15,276 bases of DNA. Origin: Victivallales bacterium (GTDB taxonomy: Bacteria > Verrucomicrobiota > Lentisphaeria > Oligosphaerales > Oligosphaeraceae). The DNA is taken from assembly GCA_017431185.1 (NCBI GenBank), contig JAFRLP010000587.1:1-15276 (forward strand). The letters are read 5' to 3'. Shown piece by piece: positions 6,721-15,248 of the stretch. Position 1 is the stretch's first letter. Each line of letters starts with the position of its first letter. The notes below the pieces were generated by a model, which was not told the DNA's origin, searched no databases, and saw only the letters and a list, made by a program, of their open reading frames with translations. The position numbers were made by a program, and so were the translations under genes.

Positions 6721-9700
6721 ATGGTCAACGGAGTGTCTGTGTAGATCAGGTATCCGCAGGCAGGAATGGCCTCTTCGTTGGTTGGCAGGAGATAGAAGAC
6801 ATTGTTTTCACAATACCAGGTCTGCGCCAGACCGGGATGGGAAGAGGGCGTTCCGGACTCCCCGTATGGCGGAGTAACCAGGTTCCAGCCGCGACTCAAG
6901 TTGATTCCTGGGTTGGCGCAGCGTCTGCCATAGAGCACAATGGTGGCTGGGTCTTGGCAGAACAGCCACACGCCCTGCCCGACCTGGTAATTCTGAACGG
7001 CGGAGACATAGACCTGGATGGATGAATCGAAGGACATCGGAGAATAGGAGTCCAACTCCTTCCTGCTTTCCTCCTTCAACTCAAAGGGAATGCCAATGAG
7101 GTTCCAACCAGCATGGAGATTGATTTCCAGAGTGGGTGCGTCGGACTTTTGCACAACCTCGATTTGAAGCGTAAAAGTGGCCATTTCCTGGCCGGCGGAG
7201 TTGTCAAGCGTAAGGTTTGTGGTCTCGCGCATATCCATGGCCTCCTCGCCCTGCGCAATGGTGAAATTGAACTCCGCCGGCATATTGTCTTCGGCGGAAG
7301 AATTCGACTGCACGGCCTCCGTCCAGTCCAATGTCAGGCTGGAGCCGGCTGGAATCGTCGCGGTGATTGTCCATGTGGTGTTCTCCGCGAACTGGCGAAT
7401 GTCGCTGTCCAGAAAGACTCCGCTGTCGGTGAAGGCAAGCGAGAAGGGGTATTCCCCTTCCTCCAGGGCTGGCTGGCTGGAGGGCACACTGTCCAGGCCA
7501 AAGACAAGTTCAGGGCTATAGACCACGCTTCGCGTGCCAGAGATGAAGTCCGTCTGGATGCTTACAAGGAATGGCTCCGGCAGAGGGCGAATGGCCACCT
7601 CGTAGCCAACGAGTTCACGCAAGCGGGGAATGATGGCCTGGTTGTCTGTGTAGATGGTGGTAAGCGCGGGACAGTCGTCAAAGCACCCATCGCCAAGGGA
7701 CTCCATCTCCGGCCCCAGAATGAGAGTGGTGAGAGTTGAGCAGCCTTGGAATGCGCTTTCTCCAAGGGACTTCACATTGTCCAAGGGAAGCATACTGGTT
7801 AATGCGGAACAGCCGAGGAAAAGCCGATTCGGCAGATGCTCCAGGGTGTCGGGCAGCCGAATGTCGGTCAATGCCGTGCAGCCGGCAAACGCTCCTTCGC
7901 CCAGTTCCGTCAGATTGGAAGGAAGATAGACCTTTTGCAAACTTGCGCAATTCGCAAAGGCCTCCTTGCCAATGACAAACGCGGATTCTTCGGAACGCGT
8001 CTTCTCAAAGACAACCTCGGTCACGCCGCTGCCGGCGAAAGCCTCCTCGCCTATCGTCTCCAGTCCTGATGGCAGCGTGACCTTCGTCAACGACGCGCAT
8101 CCCCGGAAGGCGGCATTGCCGATGGCGGTGACCGCATCGGGAAGTGTCACGCTGGTCAGACCGCTGTCGGCGAAAGACTCCTCGCCTATCTCCTTCAGCC
8201 CTGTGGGCAGCGTGGCCTCCGTCAACGACGCGCACCCCCTGAAGGCGGCATTGCCGATGGCGGTGACCGCATCGGGAAGTGTCACGCTGGTCAGACCGCT
8301 GTCGGCGAAGGCTTCTTCGGCAATGGATGTGACGGGATACCCGCAGATGTCGCCAGGGATTTCCAGGACGGTGGTGTCGGGATTGGACAGCCCAGTGACC
8401 GTGGCCTCGCCATCGGCAATGGTGAAGGTGACGGGAAACACGTTGGCCAAATCAACCTCCATGGTGAGAACCGTGCCGGCGGCATTTCGACCCCTGGAGC
8501 AATGGGCGTAAAGGGTACCGTTCTCCTTCCAGAACCCGTACAGGTAGCCCTGGTTGGCCTCGCAGTCAAACTCCTGAACCGTGACAGGCGTGAGTTCCTC
8601 GGGCTCTCCCCGCGTTTGCGCAATGGGCGGGATGACGACGCCCTTTATGGCGGTCATGGTGTTGAACAGAAGCCAGCCCTCATGTCTGGCAATGCCCGAG
8701 GCCGCAAACAGATAGTTCTTCTCATCTCCCCAGTTGCGTCCATACTCGCCAGGCAGCGTTGCCAAAGTCACGGTGGAGTTGTCGGCAAAGGAACTGCGGA
8801 GAAGTCTCAAGGGGCCCTGTGCCCCGAAACCCAGGTAGTAGGCGTGTCCGCCGAAGCAGACAATGTTGCGGTTCGCCTTCAAGACCTCCTCGGAGAGCCA
8901 GAATGCCTCCGCGTTGTCCTCGCCCGCCTCGCCGAAATCCGTGATGGGAGGCTGCGCATCCGCAATGGAGTTTTTGTAAACGCCGACGGCAAAGGTCCTT
9001 GCCACTTCATCCCCGCGCAGGAAATACTGGTGATCGACAAAGCCGGGATAATCACTGCCTCCCACCAAAGGGTCGCCCGACGTGGCGTCCAGATGATACC
9101 ATTTCCCGTTTACCTCCACGGCGTTCCAGGCATGGTTGGCGTTTGCACTGGTAAACACTCCGCAGGAAATGCCCAGTTTGTCGCGCAGAAGATACAGAAT
9201 GGCAAGGGCGTAGCCTTGGCAGACAGTGCGTCTCTGGACTAATGCGCCGTAGATATTGAATGCAGGATTGGAGAAATCAGCGGGTTCCTTCGAGAGATAG
9301 CCATAGCCCGTATGCAGGATAAGGGCGTCATACACGGCCATGATTTTCTCAATGTCGCTCTCGCAGTCGTCCGTGCCCTGCAGCAGGATGGCCGCCTGCT
9401 CCTCTATCTCCTGGAGCATTGACGCGGAGGTCTCCGCGTCATAGATGTATGTGGGCTGATACGCCTTGACCACATTCCCGACGAATGTGTAACCACTATT
9501 TGAGACAAAAAACAAGTCCGGATTGTCATTGATGGTCTCCGAAAACACTTTCGACGCATCGGCGACGGGAATGGAGAAGGCCGACACATCAATGGAGGCC
9601 TTGTGCTCCCGTAAACCGGCGGCCAAAACGTCTGTCACAGAGTCCGTGCGCGTCTGCAAAGGAGCGCTTCTCCGGTAATGCGGGATAAATCCAGCCTGAA

Positions 9701-9815
9701 GCAGTTCGGCCATGTCGGTGCGCAGTTCACCGATGTCCTCATTATCCGCCGCAAACAATGGCATCAGGCAACAACTGGAAACCAAAAGCGAAAGGAGAAG
9801 ATTGGAGTAACGCAT
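6711..9815 (-). CDS. Secreted transglutaminase-like and BspA-type leucine-rich repeat protein
   Basis: A 1034-residue exported multidomain protein. Residues 1-22 are a signal peptide; cleavage after LFA is likely, but VSSC at 12-15 also fits a lipobox. Residues about 150-260 form a transglutaminase-like papain-fold core with a complete triad: C199 in TVCQGYA, H228 in NHAWN, D243 in HLDATSGD. These domains act as proteases or cross-linkers. Residues about 480-725 are BspA-type (LRR_5) leucine-rich repeats of 22-23 residues with LTSVTLPDAVTAIGNAAF units, usually used for binding surfaces. Residues 750-890 look like strand-rich spacer, and the C-terminus has two repeats, AGWNLIGIP (902-910) and RGWNLVTPP (975-983), 73 residues apart, perhaps an anchoring or export domain. 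The ATG at 9815 follows an in-frame stop 4 codons upstream and has no Shine-Dalgarno sequence. Target and role are unknown. Confidence 0.9.
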   Translation of the reverse strand: MRYSNLLLSLLVSSCCLMPLFAADNEDIGELRTDMAELLQAGFIPHYRRSAPLQTRTDSVTDVLAAGLREHKASIDVSAFSIPVADASKVFSETINDNPDLFFVSNSGYTFVGNVVKAYQPTYIYDAETSASMLQEIEEQAAILLQGTDDCESDIEKIMAVYDALILHTGYGYLSKEPADFSNPAFNIYGALVQRRTVCQGYALAILYLLRDKLGISCGVFTSANANHAWNAVEVNGKWYHLDATSGDPLVGGSDYPGFVDHQYFLRGDEVARTFAVGVYKNSIADAQPPITDFGEAGEDNAEAFWLSEEVLKANRNIVCFGGHAYYLGFGAQGPLRLLRSSFADNSTVTLATLPGEYGRNWGDEKNYLFAASGIARHEGWLLFNTMTAIKGVVIPPIAQTRGEPEELTPVTVQEFDCEANQGYLYGFWKENGTLYAHCSRGRNAAGTVLTMEVDLANVFPVTFTIADGEATVTGLSNPDTTVLEIPGDICGYPVTSIAEEAFADSGLTSVTLPDAVTAIGNAAFRGCASLTEATLPTGLKEIGEESFADSGLTSVTLPDAVTAIGNAAFRGCASLTKVTLPSGLETIGEEAFAGSGVTEVVFEKTRSEESAFVIGKEAFANCASLQKVYLPSNLTELGEGAFAGCTALTDIRLPDTLEHLPNRLFLGCSALTSMLPLDNVKSLGESAFQGCSTLTTLILGPEMESLGDGCFDDCPALTTIYTDNQAIIPRLRELVGYEVAIRPLPEPFLVSIQTDFISGTRSVVYSPELVFGLDSVPSSQPALEEGEYPFSLAFTDSGVFLDSDIRQFAENTTWTITATIPAGSSLTLDWTEAVQSNSSAEDNMPAEFNFTIAQGEEAMDMRETTNLTLDNSAGQEMATFTLQIEVVQKSDAPTLEINLHAGWNLIGIPFELKEESRKELDSYSPMSFDSSIQVYVSAVQNYQVGQGVWLFCQDPATIVLYGRRCANPGINLSRGWNLVTPPYGESGTPSSHPGLAQTWYCENNVFYLLPTNEEAIPACGYLIYTDTPLTIWQ
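8086..8309 (-). repeat. Recent internal duplication in the LRR region
   Basis: Bases 8086-8174 and 8221-8309 are the same 89-base sequence with only two mismatches, offset by 135 bp (45 codons, two LRR units). The 46 bases between the copies are also related to 8040-8085 but have diverged more. The identity at DNA level, including silent positions, points to a recent duplication or gene conversion. Repeat number could therefore vary between strains. Confidence 0.85.
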
Positions 9816-10035
9816 GGGAGGATTTCAATTTTGACAAAATAACCGCTTTGCAATAAGATATACCATTTTTTGTTTTTCGCCACTTTCATCACCTCTTTTT
9901 GTTCTTCGGGGGGAAAAATGTGCGGCTTGGCCGTTTGCATAACCATCCAGAAACACTAAAGTAAAGGAGTGCGTTTTCCGTGCCTTCCGCACAAACAGCG
10001 GTCTTGGCGAAATCATCTTTTCATCGGGCATTTTC
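9816..10035. promoter_or_regulatory. Divergent AT-rich intergenic region
   Basis: This 220-bp gap separates the LRR gene (minus) from the metallophosphoesterase (plus). It is clearly richer in A and T than the genes and must hold both promoters. For the plus strand a weak candidate is TTGCAT (9935-9940), 16 bp, TAAAGT (9957-9962). For the minus strand I see a TATATC element near 9862 but no convincing -35. Open frames across it lack start signals and family resemblance. Confidence 0.35.
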
Positions 10036-10953
10036 ATGAGCAAACTTCGTTTCACGGTATTTTCCGACCTGCACCATCATCCCGCCTGGTATAAAACGGA
10101 GGCCCCCGAAAGGCTGTCCGCCATCCAGGACCGTGCATGGAAAAGCGGCTCGGACTTCCTCATCCATCTAGGTGACTTCTGCCATCAGCCCAGCGCCTCC
10201 GGCGACATCATCCGGCAGTATCGCGAATTCGGCGTTCCTGGTTATTTCGTTCTGGGCAACCATGAATTTGACATGGACTCCCACGAGGCTGTCCTGAACG
10301 CCTTCGGGCTGGACAGAGGATATTATTCCTTTGACCACAGCGGTTTCCGATTTGTCATTCTGGACGAAAATTACTTCCGCGACTTCCCCGGCATTTACTT
10401 CCACTACTCCTGCCGCAACTACTTTGACCATCCGCAGTCACGGGACTGGATGCCGCCGGAGGAGTTGGACTGGCTGCGTGACACGGTGCTCTCCTCGCCC
10501 TATCCGTGCCTGCTGTTCAGCCATGCGGTGCTGGAGAATCCGCTGCACAACGGAGTCCGCTGCAAGGATGAGGTCAAGCAAATCATTCTTGACTCCCAGA
10601 AAACCCCCGGGCGAGTCATCCTCTGCCTCAACGGGCACTATCACCGCAGCGGACTCGAATATGTCGATAATGTGGCCAGACTGGACGTCAACTCCGCCTC
10701 CTTCAACTGGGTGCCCAAGCCGCATCATCTGTTCCCTGACGAGTGGTACCCCGTGTACGAGTGCGTCGGCAACCAGGTCATCTACAAGGACCCGGTCAGC
10801 GCGGTCATCACCATGGACACGGAGGCCGGAGTCATTGAGGTCGAAGGGACCAAAAGCACTTTCGTGTGCGGAGTCTCGACGGAGGAGAGCGGAAATTCCT
10901 CAGGCTACCGGCTCTGCACCCCTGACATGATTTCCGCCACCATTCACATCTGA
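10036..10953 (+). CDS. Calcineurin-like metallophosphoesterase
   Basis: A 305-residue cytoplasmic phosphoesterase with all family metal-binding blocks in order: D11 and H13 in FSDLHHHP, D47 in HLGDFCH, N75 and H76 in VLGNHEFD, H163 in LLFSHAV, and H201/H203 in LNGHYHRSG. It should hydrolyse a phosphomonoester or phosphodiester using two metal ions; the substrate cannot be told. No signal peptide is visible. The ATG at 10036 places the first motif at residue 8, as expected, but no Shine-Dalgarno sequence precedes it. It is followed after 51 bp by the aldolase gene and then by a HAD phosphatase on the same strand, so it may act on a phosphorylated intermediate or a nucleotide-linked sugar of that pathway; this is inference. 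Confidence 0.9.
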   Translation: MSKLRFTVFSDLHHHPAWYKTEAPERLSAIQDRAWKSGSDFLIHLGDFCHQPSASGDIIRQYREFGVPGYFVLGNHEFDMDSHEAVLNAFGLDRGYYSFDHSGFRFVILDENYFRDFPGIYFHYSCRNYFDHPQSRDWMPPEELDWLRDTVLSSPYPCLLFSHAVLENPLHNGVRCKDEVKQIILDSQKTPGRVILCLNGHYHRSGLEYVDNVARLDVNSASFNWVPKPHHLFPDEWYPVYECVGNQVIYKDPVSAVITMDTEAGVIEVEGTKSTFVCGVSTEESGNSSGYRLCTPDMISATIHI

Positions 10954-11004
10954 CCTTTGACCACTGTCGGCAAAACCATCGGCTCAAAAAAAACAGCAAC
11001 CAAC

Positions 11005-11895
11005 ATGAAACGCAAATTCACGGGCGTGATGCCCGCTCTCCTGACCCCCTTTGACGCAAAGGGAACCATCCTCAAGGACTCCGTGAAAGCACTGGTTGAC
11101 CGTCTGATTGGCCAGGGAGCGCGTGGCTTCTACCTTTGCGGCTCCACCGGCGAGGGTCCCATCCTGTCAGCGCGTCAGCGCATGACCATGGCCGAATACG
11201 CCATCGAGGCCATTGCCGGACGCGCCGACGCCATTGTCCACACTGGCTCCATCAACCAGGCCGAAGTGCTGGAACTGACGTGCCATGCGGAGCAGATTGG
11301 CGCAACCGCCGTCTCCAGCGTGCCACCCTGCTTTTACTTTAACTACTCGCTGGCGGAAATCATCGACTACTATCGGCGCATGGCGGAGCACACCAGCCTG
11401 CCTGTCATTCTCTACGCCACCAGCATGTTCAAGGGAGTGGACGTCAATGCGGTCGTCAAGGAACTGACCAGGATTCCAAACGTCATCGGAATCAAGGACA
11501 CCCGCGCCGCCTACTATGACATGTGGAAACTGCGCGAGGAGTGCGGCCCTGAACTGAACATCATCAACGGACCGGACGAGTCGCTCGCCTGCGGTCTGAT
11601 GATGGGGGCGGACGCCGGCATCGGCTCCACCTACAATGTGATGGAAGACCTCTACTGCGGTCTCTACGACTCCTTCCAGAACCAGGACATTCCGCTGGTC
11701 CAACGCTACCAGACAAAAATCAATCGGGTCATTCGCGCCATCCTGTCCCACGGACTGTTCGCCTCCCTGAAGACCTATCTCTCCGCCCAGGGCATTGACA
11801 TGGGAGTGCAGGCATTCCCCGCCAGGCAGGTCTCCGACGACGAGGCAAAGGCCATCGTGCGCGAAATGGACGAACTGCTCGCCCGTCCCCTGTAA
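11005..11895 (+). CDS. nanA: N-acetylneuraminate lyase-like aldolase (DHDPS/NAL superfamily)
   Basis: A 296-residue class I aldolase, almost the same length as E. coli NanA (297). N-acetylneuraminate lyase splits sialic acid into N-acetylmannosamine and pyruvate. The pyruvate-binding loop is GSTGEG (46-51), the catalytic tyrosine is Y137 in LPVILYATS, and the Schiff-base lysine is K164 in IGIKDT. NGPDESLACGLMMGADAG followed by IGSTYNVM closely matches the NanA-specific segment NGYDE...GIGSTYNIM, which favours sialate lyase over dihydrodipicolinate synthase. The ATG at 11005 fits the family start; an upstream in-frame TTG at 10957 would add 16 unlikely residues. No clear ribosome binding site is present; the leader is A-rich. 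The usual partners nanE and nanK are not here, so a different 2-keto-3-deoxy sugar acid is possible. Confidence 0.85.
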   Translation: MKRKFTGVMPALLTPFDAKGTILKDSVKALVDRLIGQGARGFYLCGSTGEGPILSARQRMTMAEYAIEAIAGRADAIVHTGSINQAEVLELTCHAEQIGATAVSSVPPCFYFNYSLAEIIDYYRRMAEHTSLPVILYATSMFKGVDVNAVVKELTRIPNVIGIKDTRAAYYDMWKLREECGPELNIINGPDESLACGLMMGADAGIGSTYNVMEDLYCGLYDSFQNQDIPLVQRYQTKINRVIRAILSHGLFASLKTYLSAQGIDMGVQAFPARQVSDDEAKAIVREMDELLARPL

Positions 11896-11914
11896 GGAGC
11901 CGTGCAAAGACAAC

Positions 11915-12706
11915 ATGCCTAGCAATCCCCTGCTTTCCCGCGTTCAAGCCGTTTTTCTGGATATGGACGGCACCATCTACCATGGCGGCTCCCTTTATCC
12001 GACAACTCTGCCGTTCCTGTCATTCCTGAAGGAGCGGAAAGTTTCCTACGCCTTCTGCTCCAACAACTCCTCCTACAGCAAAGAGGAGTATGTCGCCCGC
12101 CTCCGCAAGTATGGCATAACCGCATCCATGGACAATTTCTATACCTCGACGGACTTTCTCGTGGACACGCTGCGGGCGGAACATCCGCAATGGAATCGTC
12201 TGTTCCTGCTGGGAGTGCCCGCCATGCGCGCTGAACTGGAGAGCGCCGGCTTCCAAATCGTGGATGAGGCTCCAGACGCGGTGGTGGTCTCCTTTGACAA
12301 AACCCTGACCTACCAGAGGCTCTGCCAGGCCGCCTGGCATCTTCATAATGGCGTGCCAGGCTTCTCGACCCATCCCGATGTATTCTGTCCGACCGACCAG
12401 CCGACGCGGCTGGTGGACTGCGGAGCGATTTCGCGCTGCGTGGAACTGGCCGCGGGAGCGAGACTCGTCCAACTCGGCAAACCACATCGCGACTTTCTCC
12501 GCCGGGCCTCCGCCCGTTTCGGGGTCGCCCCCGAGAATGCCCTGATGATAGGAGACCGCCTGGCCACCGACATCGCGGCCGGAGTCAATGCCGGCACGCT
12601 CACTTGCCACATCGTCGGCCCTGGGGCCGACTTGTCCAGCAAGGCGGACGTCTCACCTGACTTTACCTGCAATGACCTGGGCGAACTCCAGGCCCTCTGG
12701 GAATAA
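11915..12706 (+). CDS. HAD superfamily IIA (NagD-like) phosphatase
   Basis: A 263-residue haloacid dehalogenase-type phosphatase. Motif I is DMDGT with D16 as nucleophile and D18 as general acid/base, motif II is CSNNS (48-52), motif III is K189 in LGKPH, and motif IV is GDRLATD with D214 and D219 for Mg2+. The long stretch between motifs II and III fits the IIA cap of NagD and phosphoglycolate phosphatase relatives, which act on small sugar phosphates or nucleotides. It lies 19 bp after the aldolase stop. I chose ATG at 11915, one residue group before the FLDMDGT core; AAGGAG is present but 15 bases away, which is longer than usual. A joint role with the aldolase, such as removing phosphate from a sugar phosphate, is plausible but unproven. 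Confidence 0.92.
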   Translation: MPSNPLLSRVQAVFLDMDGTIYHGGSLYPTTLPFLSFLKERKVSYAFCSNNSSYSKEEYVARLRKYGITASMDNFYTSTDFLVDTLRAEHPQWNRLFLLGVPAMRAELESAGFQIVDEAPDAVVVSFDKTLTYQRLCQAAWHLHNGVPGFSTHPDVFCPTDQPTRLVDCGAISRCVELAAGARLVQLGKPHRDFLRRASARFGVAPENALMIGDRLATDIAAGVNAGTLTCHIVGPGADLSSKADVSPDFTCNDLGELQALWE

Positions 12707-12728
12707 CCGGGGAACCCCCAGTTGTTTT
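12697..12728 (+). terminator. Weak candidate terminator after the HAD gene
   Basis: CTGGG (12697-12701) can pair with CCCAG (12717-12721), followed by TTGTTTT. The stem begins inside the last codons of the gene and is short, so this is a weak call. Confidence 0.3.
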
Positions 12729-12779
12729 GACGTGCGCATCCTCAAGTTTGCCGCATGAGCCTGACGCGCCAAGCGTGAG

Positions 12780-12833
12780 ACCCCAACCTACCCGCGAGGC
12801 CTTCAGGCCGCGCGGATGGAAGTGGCCTGGGGT
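12780..12833. terminator. Long hairpin between convergent HAD and TatD genes
   Basis: CCGCG-A-GGCC-TTCA-GGCC-G-CGCGG (12792-12815) makes a strong stem with one mismatch and a four-base loop, and ACCCCA/TGGGGT (12780-12785 and 12828-12833) can close around it. It lies in the 164-bp gap between two converging genes, a natural place for a bidirectional terminator, but no T-tract follows on either strand. It could instead be a REP-like element. Confidence 0.45.
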
Positions 12834-12870
12834 TCTGGATAGATGGCCGCAACAGGCACTTGCGACGAGA

Positions 12871-13683
12871 TTAGGCACGAAACAGGTCTTCCCAAGTGGA
12901 ATGCACGTTCTGGGCGAGAATCTCAGGTGTGGTTTGCCGGATTTCCGCCAGGCTGTCCAGCACCAGCGAGACATGCCAGGGGCGGGATTGAGGCGCAGAC
13001 TCCCCCGCCGCCGCCACGACCGCCCTGGCGGGCAAATCGGGGCAGTCCGTCTCCGTGAGAATGCGGTTGGCAGGCGCGTATGCGGCTGACGCGCGGCAGC
13101 GGCTGGCCTCTGGATTGGTCACTGGAGAGCAGAAGGAGAGATGCAGTCCCAAATCCAGGACACGCCGCGCCAAATCCGGGCCCGCCGTGAAATTATGGCA
13201 GAATCCGCGCAGTCCGTCTATCCGCAAATCGCGGACGATGCCGAAGAAGTCCTCCCAGGACTTGCGGTTGTGAAGCGAGACGGGCAAATCATATTGAACG
13301 GCTATCTCCAGTTGCCTGGCGAAAACCGCCTGCTGAAGCGGCGCGTTGCCCCGGCCATTCCAGTAGTCCAGGCCAATCTCACCGATGGCGCGAATGGACT
13401 TTCCTTGCTTCGGGTCGGCGAGGATTTGCAGCAGGGCGGCCTCCGTCTCCTTTGACCATTGCTCGGGCCAGAAAGGATGAATCCCCAGGGCCCCCAAGAC
13501 GCCTTCCTCCTCCTGGCAGAGTTGCAGGATGCGCGGCCATTCCGCCCATTGTGCCGCGTTGGCCAGAACGGCAGCCAACCCGTGCTCCCGACAATCGGCA
13601 AGCAAGGCGTGGCGGTCAGGGAAGATGCGCTCGTCCGCCAGATGGGCGTGGCAGTCGCATAGCATGGGTGACAGGGAGGTCAT
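12871..13683 (-). CDS. TatD family metal-dependent hydrolase
   Basis: A 270-residue amidohydrolase-fold protein of the TatD family, whose studied members are DNases or exonucleases that act in DNA repair. Metal ligands are visible in the family order: H12 and H14 in CDCHAHLAD, E102 in GEIGLDY, H138 in SLHNRKS, H163 in FCHNFTAG, and D213 in TETDCPDL. The fourth motif is usually HCFSG; here it is CHNFTAG, a variation around a retained histidine. I take the ATG at 13683 because it overlaps the TGA of the upstream mutase (ATGA) and implies coupled translation; an internal ATG at 13665 would also leave the domain whole. A longer in-frame start at 13761 would lie wholly inside the mutase gene. Its pairing with a sugar mutase does not reveal a shared function. 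Confidence 0.9.
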   Translation of the reverse strand: MTSLSPMLCDCHAHLADERIFPDRHALLADCREHGLAAVLANAAQWAEWPRILQLCQEEEGVLGALGIHPFWPEQWSKETEAALLQILADPKQGKSIRAIGEIGLDYWNGRGNAPLQQAVFARQLEIAVQYDLPVSLHNRKSWEDFFGIVRDLRIDGLRGFCHNFTAGPDLARRVLDLGLHLSFCSPVTNPEASRCRASAAYAPANRILTETDCPDLPARAVVAAAGESAPQSRPWHVSLVLDSLAEIRQTTPEILAQNVHSTWEDLFRA

Positions 13684-15227
13684 TGCGCACCAAGGCGGCG
13701 CAGCAGCGCGTCCAGGGTTGCCGTCTGGTTGGCGCAGGCCGTCTGGGCGTCTTCTCCCCACGCCTCCACATTGAGCCGCAGTTTTGGCTCATTGCCGGAG
13801 GGACGCAGCACCAGCCAGAAGCCGTCATGGCCATCATCGCTGATGAGCTTCAGGTCAGGGGCGGCCAATTTTGCAGGGTCGTAAGGGCCGGTCAGGTCGG
13901 CGACATGGTGCAGTCCATCCACTCCCTCGACAATTCCCTGTCTCCTGCATTTCTCCATTTGCCGTGCCACTTCGGCGATGACAGGCAGGACTTGCTCCTG
14001 GGAGGCGAGGGTGTAGTTCCTTTCGCCGCTCCAGGCATAACGGGTGCGCCAGGAATCCAGGTCATCCGTGAGTTGGCGGACTGCCTGCTGCATCTGGAGA
14101 CCGAGTTTGAGCATCAGAAGAACGGTCAGAACCCCGCTATCGACGTAATCGAATTCAGGGTAGAAATAGTGCCCCGAGTGCTCCCCCGCGAAAACCGTGC
14201 GTGACTGGTATTGGGGACTGCGCATCAAAAGTTTGATGCGCCCATGTCCCACAGGGGTATCGACCAGCGTGACGTCGCCTCCTGCGGGGAAGAGGTCGGC
14301 CAGAAGCCTGGAGCAGCAGAGGTTGCGCATCACCACGGGATGGTTGGTCAGGCCTGCCACTTTGGAGCGGGCGATCAGGGCAAGCACCTGCGAGGGGATG
14401 ATCTGCCTGCCCTGGGCATCGACAAAGGCGGCGCGGTCGGCGTCGCCGTCAAACCCGAACCCCAACTGCGCCTGGCATTGGCGTGTGAGCGTGCCCAGCC
14501 GCTCCATGAAATCAGGGAGCAGCGGATTCGGCACGCCATTCGGAAAACTGCCGTCAGCCTCGGTCTCGAACATCCGGAACGCGAAACCGCGGCTTTGCAG
14601 AATTTCCGCCAGGGGCGCAAACGCCACGCCTCCCATGCCGTGCCCTGCCAGCAGCACAGCCGTGAAGACCGGCTTCTCCTGCTGGGGAAGTCTGTCCATG
14701 CCCGCCAGGGTCAGCAGATGCCGGGCGTATCGGCGCAGAAAGGCCTCCCGCACGGCTTCCGCCGGCGGCTCATACGCCAGCGACGGAACGGGATGCCCGG
14801 ACTGCTCCTCGGCACGTCGCCGCAATTCAGCCAAATCCCCACCCGTGAAGGGCAGGCATCCCGCCCAGAGAATCTTCATGCCATTGTACTCTTTGGGATT
14901 ATGGGAGGCCGTGACCATCACCCCCGCATCCACCTTGCCGACGGGCCGTTCACCGCCGCAGGCAAAATAGACGTGCTCCGTGGAGACCAGCCCCAACGGA
15001 ATAACCCGCGCCCCAGCCTCCTGCGCACCCGCCGTGAACCCGGCCACCAACTCCTGTCCGCCCTTTCGGCAATCATGCCCTAGGACAATGGTCGGCTGCG
15101 GAATCCCACGTGCCTGAACCAATTTTGCCAATGCGCCTCCGAGAGCCTCGGACGTTGGCCTGTCCAACTGCTGGGGATAGATGCCGCGAAGGTCATCACG
15201 CTTGAATACACTGGCAAAATCAATCAT
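13680..15227 (-). CDS. Phosphomannomutase/phosphoglucomutase family protein
   Basis: A 515-residue alpha-D-phosphohexomutase that would interconvert the 1- and 6-phosphates of mannose or glucose for envelope polysaccharides and nucleotide sugars. Catalytic serine S108 is in TASHNPKEYNG, the Mg2+ loop is FDGDADR (D260, D262, D264), the sugar-binding loop is GEHSGH (348-353), and the phosphate-binding loop is RPSGNEPKLRLNVEA near residue 475. GEHSGH and the NVEA ending fit phosphomannomutase or dual PMM/PGM enzymes. It is about 50 residues longer than the usual 450-465 with no clear extra domain. The ATG at 15227 matches the expected N-terminus (FKRDDLRGIYP), but there is no Shine-Dalgarno sequence, only AAGAAAA. 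It leads a two-gene unit with tatD. Confidence 0.93.
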   Translation of the reverse strand: MIDFASVFKRDDLRGIYPQQLDRPTSEALGGALAKLVQARGIPQPTIVLGHDCRKGGQELVAGFTAGAQEAGARVIPLGLVSTEHVYFACGGERPVGKVDAGVMVTASHNPKEYNGMKILWAGCLPFTGGDLAELRRRAEEQSGHPVPSLAYEPPAEAVREAFLRRYARHLLTLAGMDRLPQQEKPVFTAVLLAGHGMGGVAFAPLAEILQSRGFAFRMFETEADGSFPNGVPNPLLPDFMERLGTLTRQCQAQLGFGFDGDADRAAFVDAQGRQIIPSQVLALIARSKVAGLTNHPVVMRNLCCSRLLADLFPAGGDVTLVDTPVGHGRIKLLMRSPQYQSRTVFAGEHSGHYFYPEFDYVDSGVLTVLLMLKLGLQMQQAVRQLTDDLDSWRTRYAWSGERNYTLASQEQVLPVIAEVARQMEKCRRQGIVEGVDGLHHVADLTGPYDPAKLAAPDLKLISDDGHDGFWLVLRPSGNEPKLRLNVEAWGEDAQTACANQTATLDALLRRLGAQ

Positions 15228-15248
15228 TTTTCTTGAACTGGTTGAGCA

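Noticed and set aside
8040..8330. CRISPR-like direct repeats
   Set aside because: The repeats are in frame within the LRR gene and encode leucine-rich units; there are no unique spacers of regular length.
9764..10055. Small minus-strand open frames in the gap upstream of the LRR gene
   Set aside because: No ribosome binding site, no family resemblance, and they overlap the region that must hold the divergent promoters.
14211..15083. Long plus-strand open frames opposite the mutase (also 4871-5554, 5649-6638 and 8502-9242 opposite other genes)
   Set aside because: GC-rich codon use leaves long open frames on the opposite strand. None has a start signal or a recognisable domain, and each covers a gene with clear catalytic motifs.
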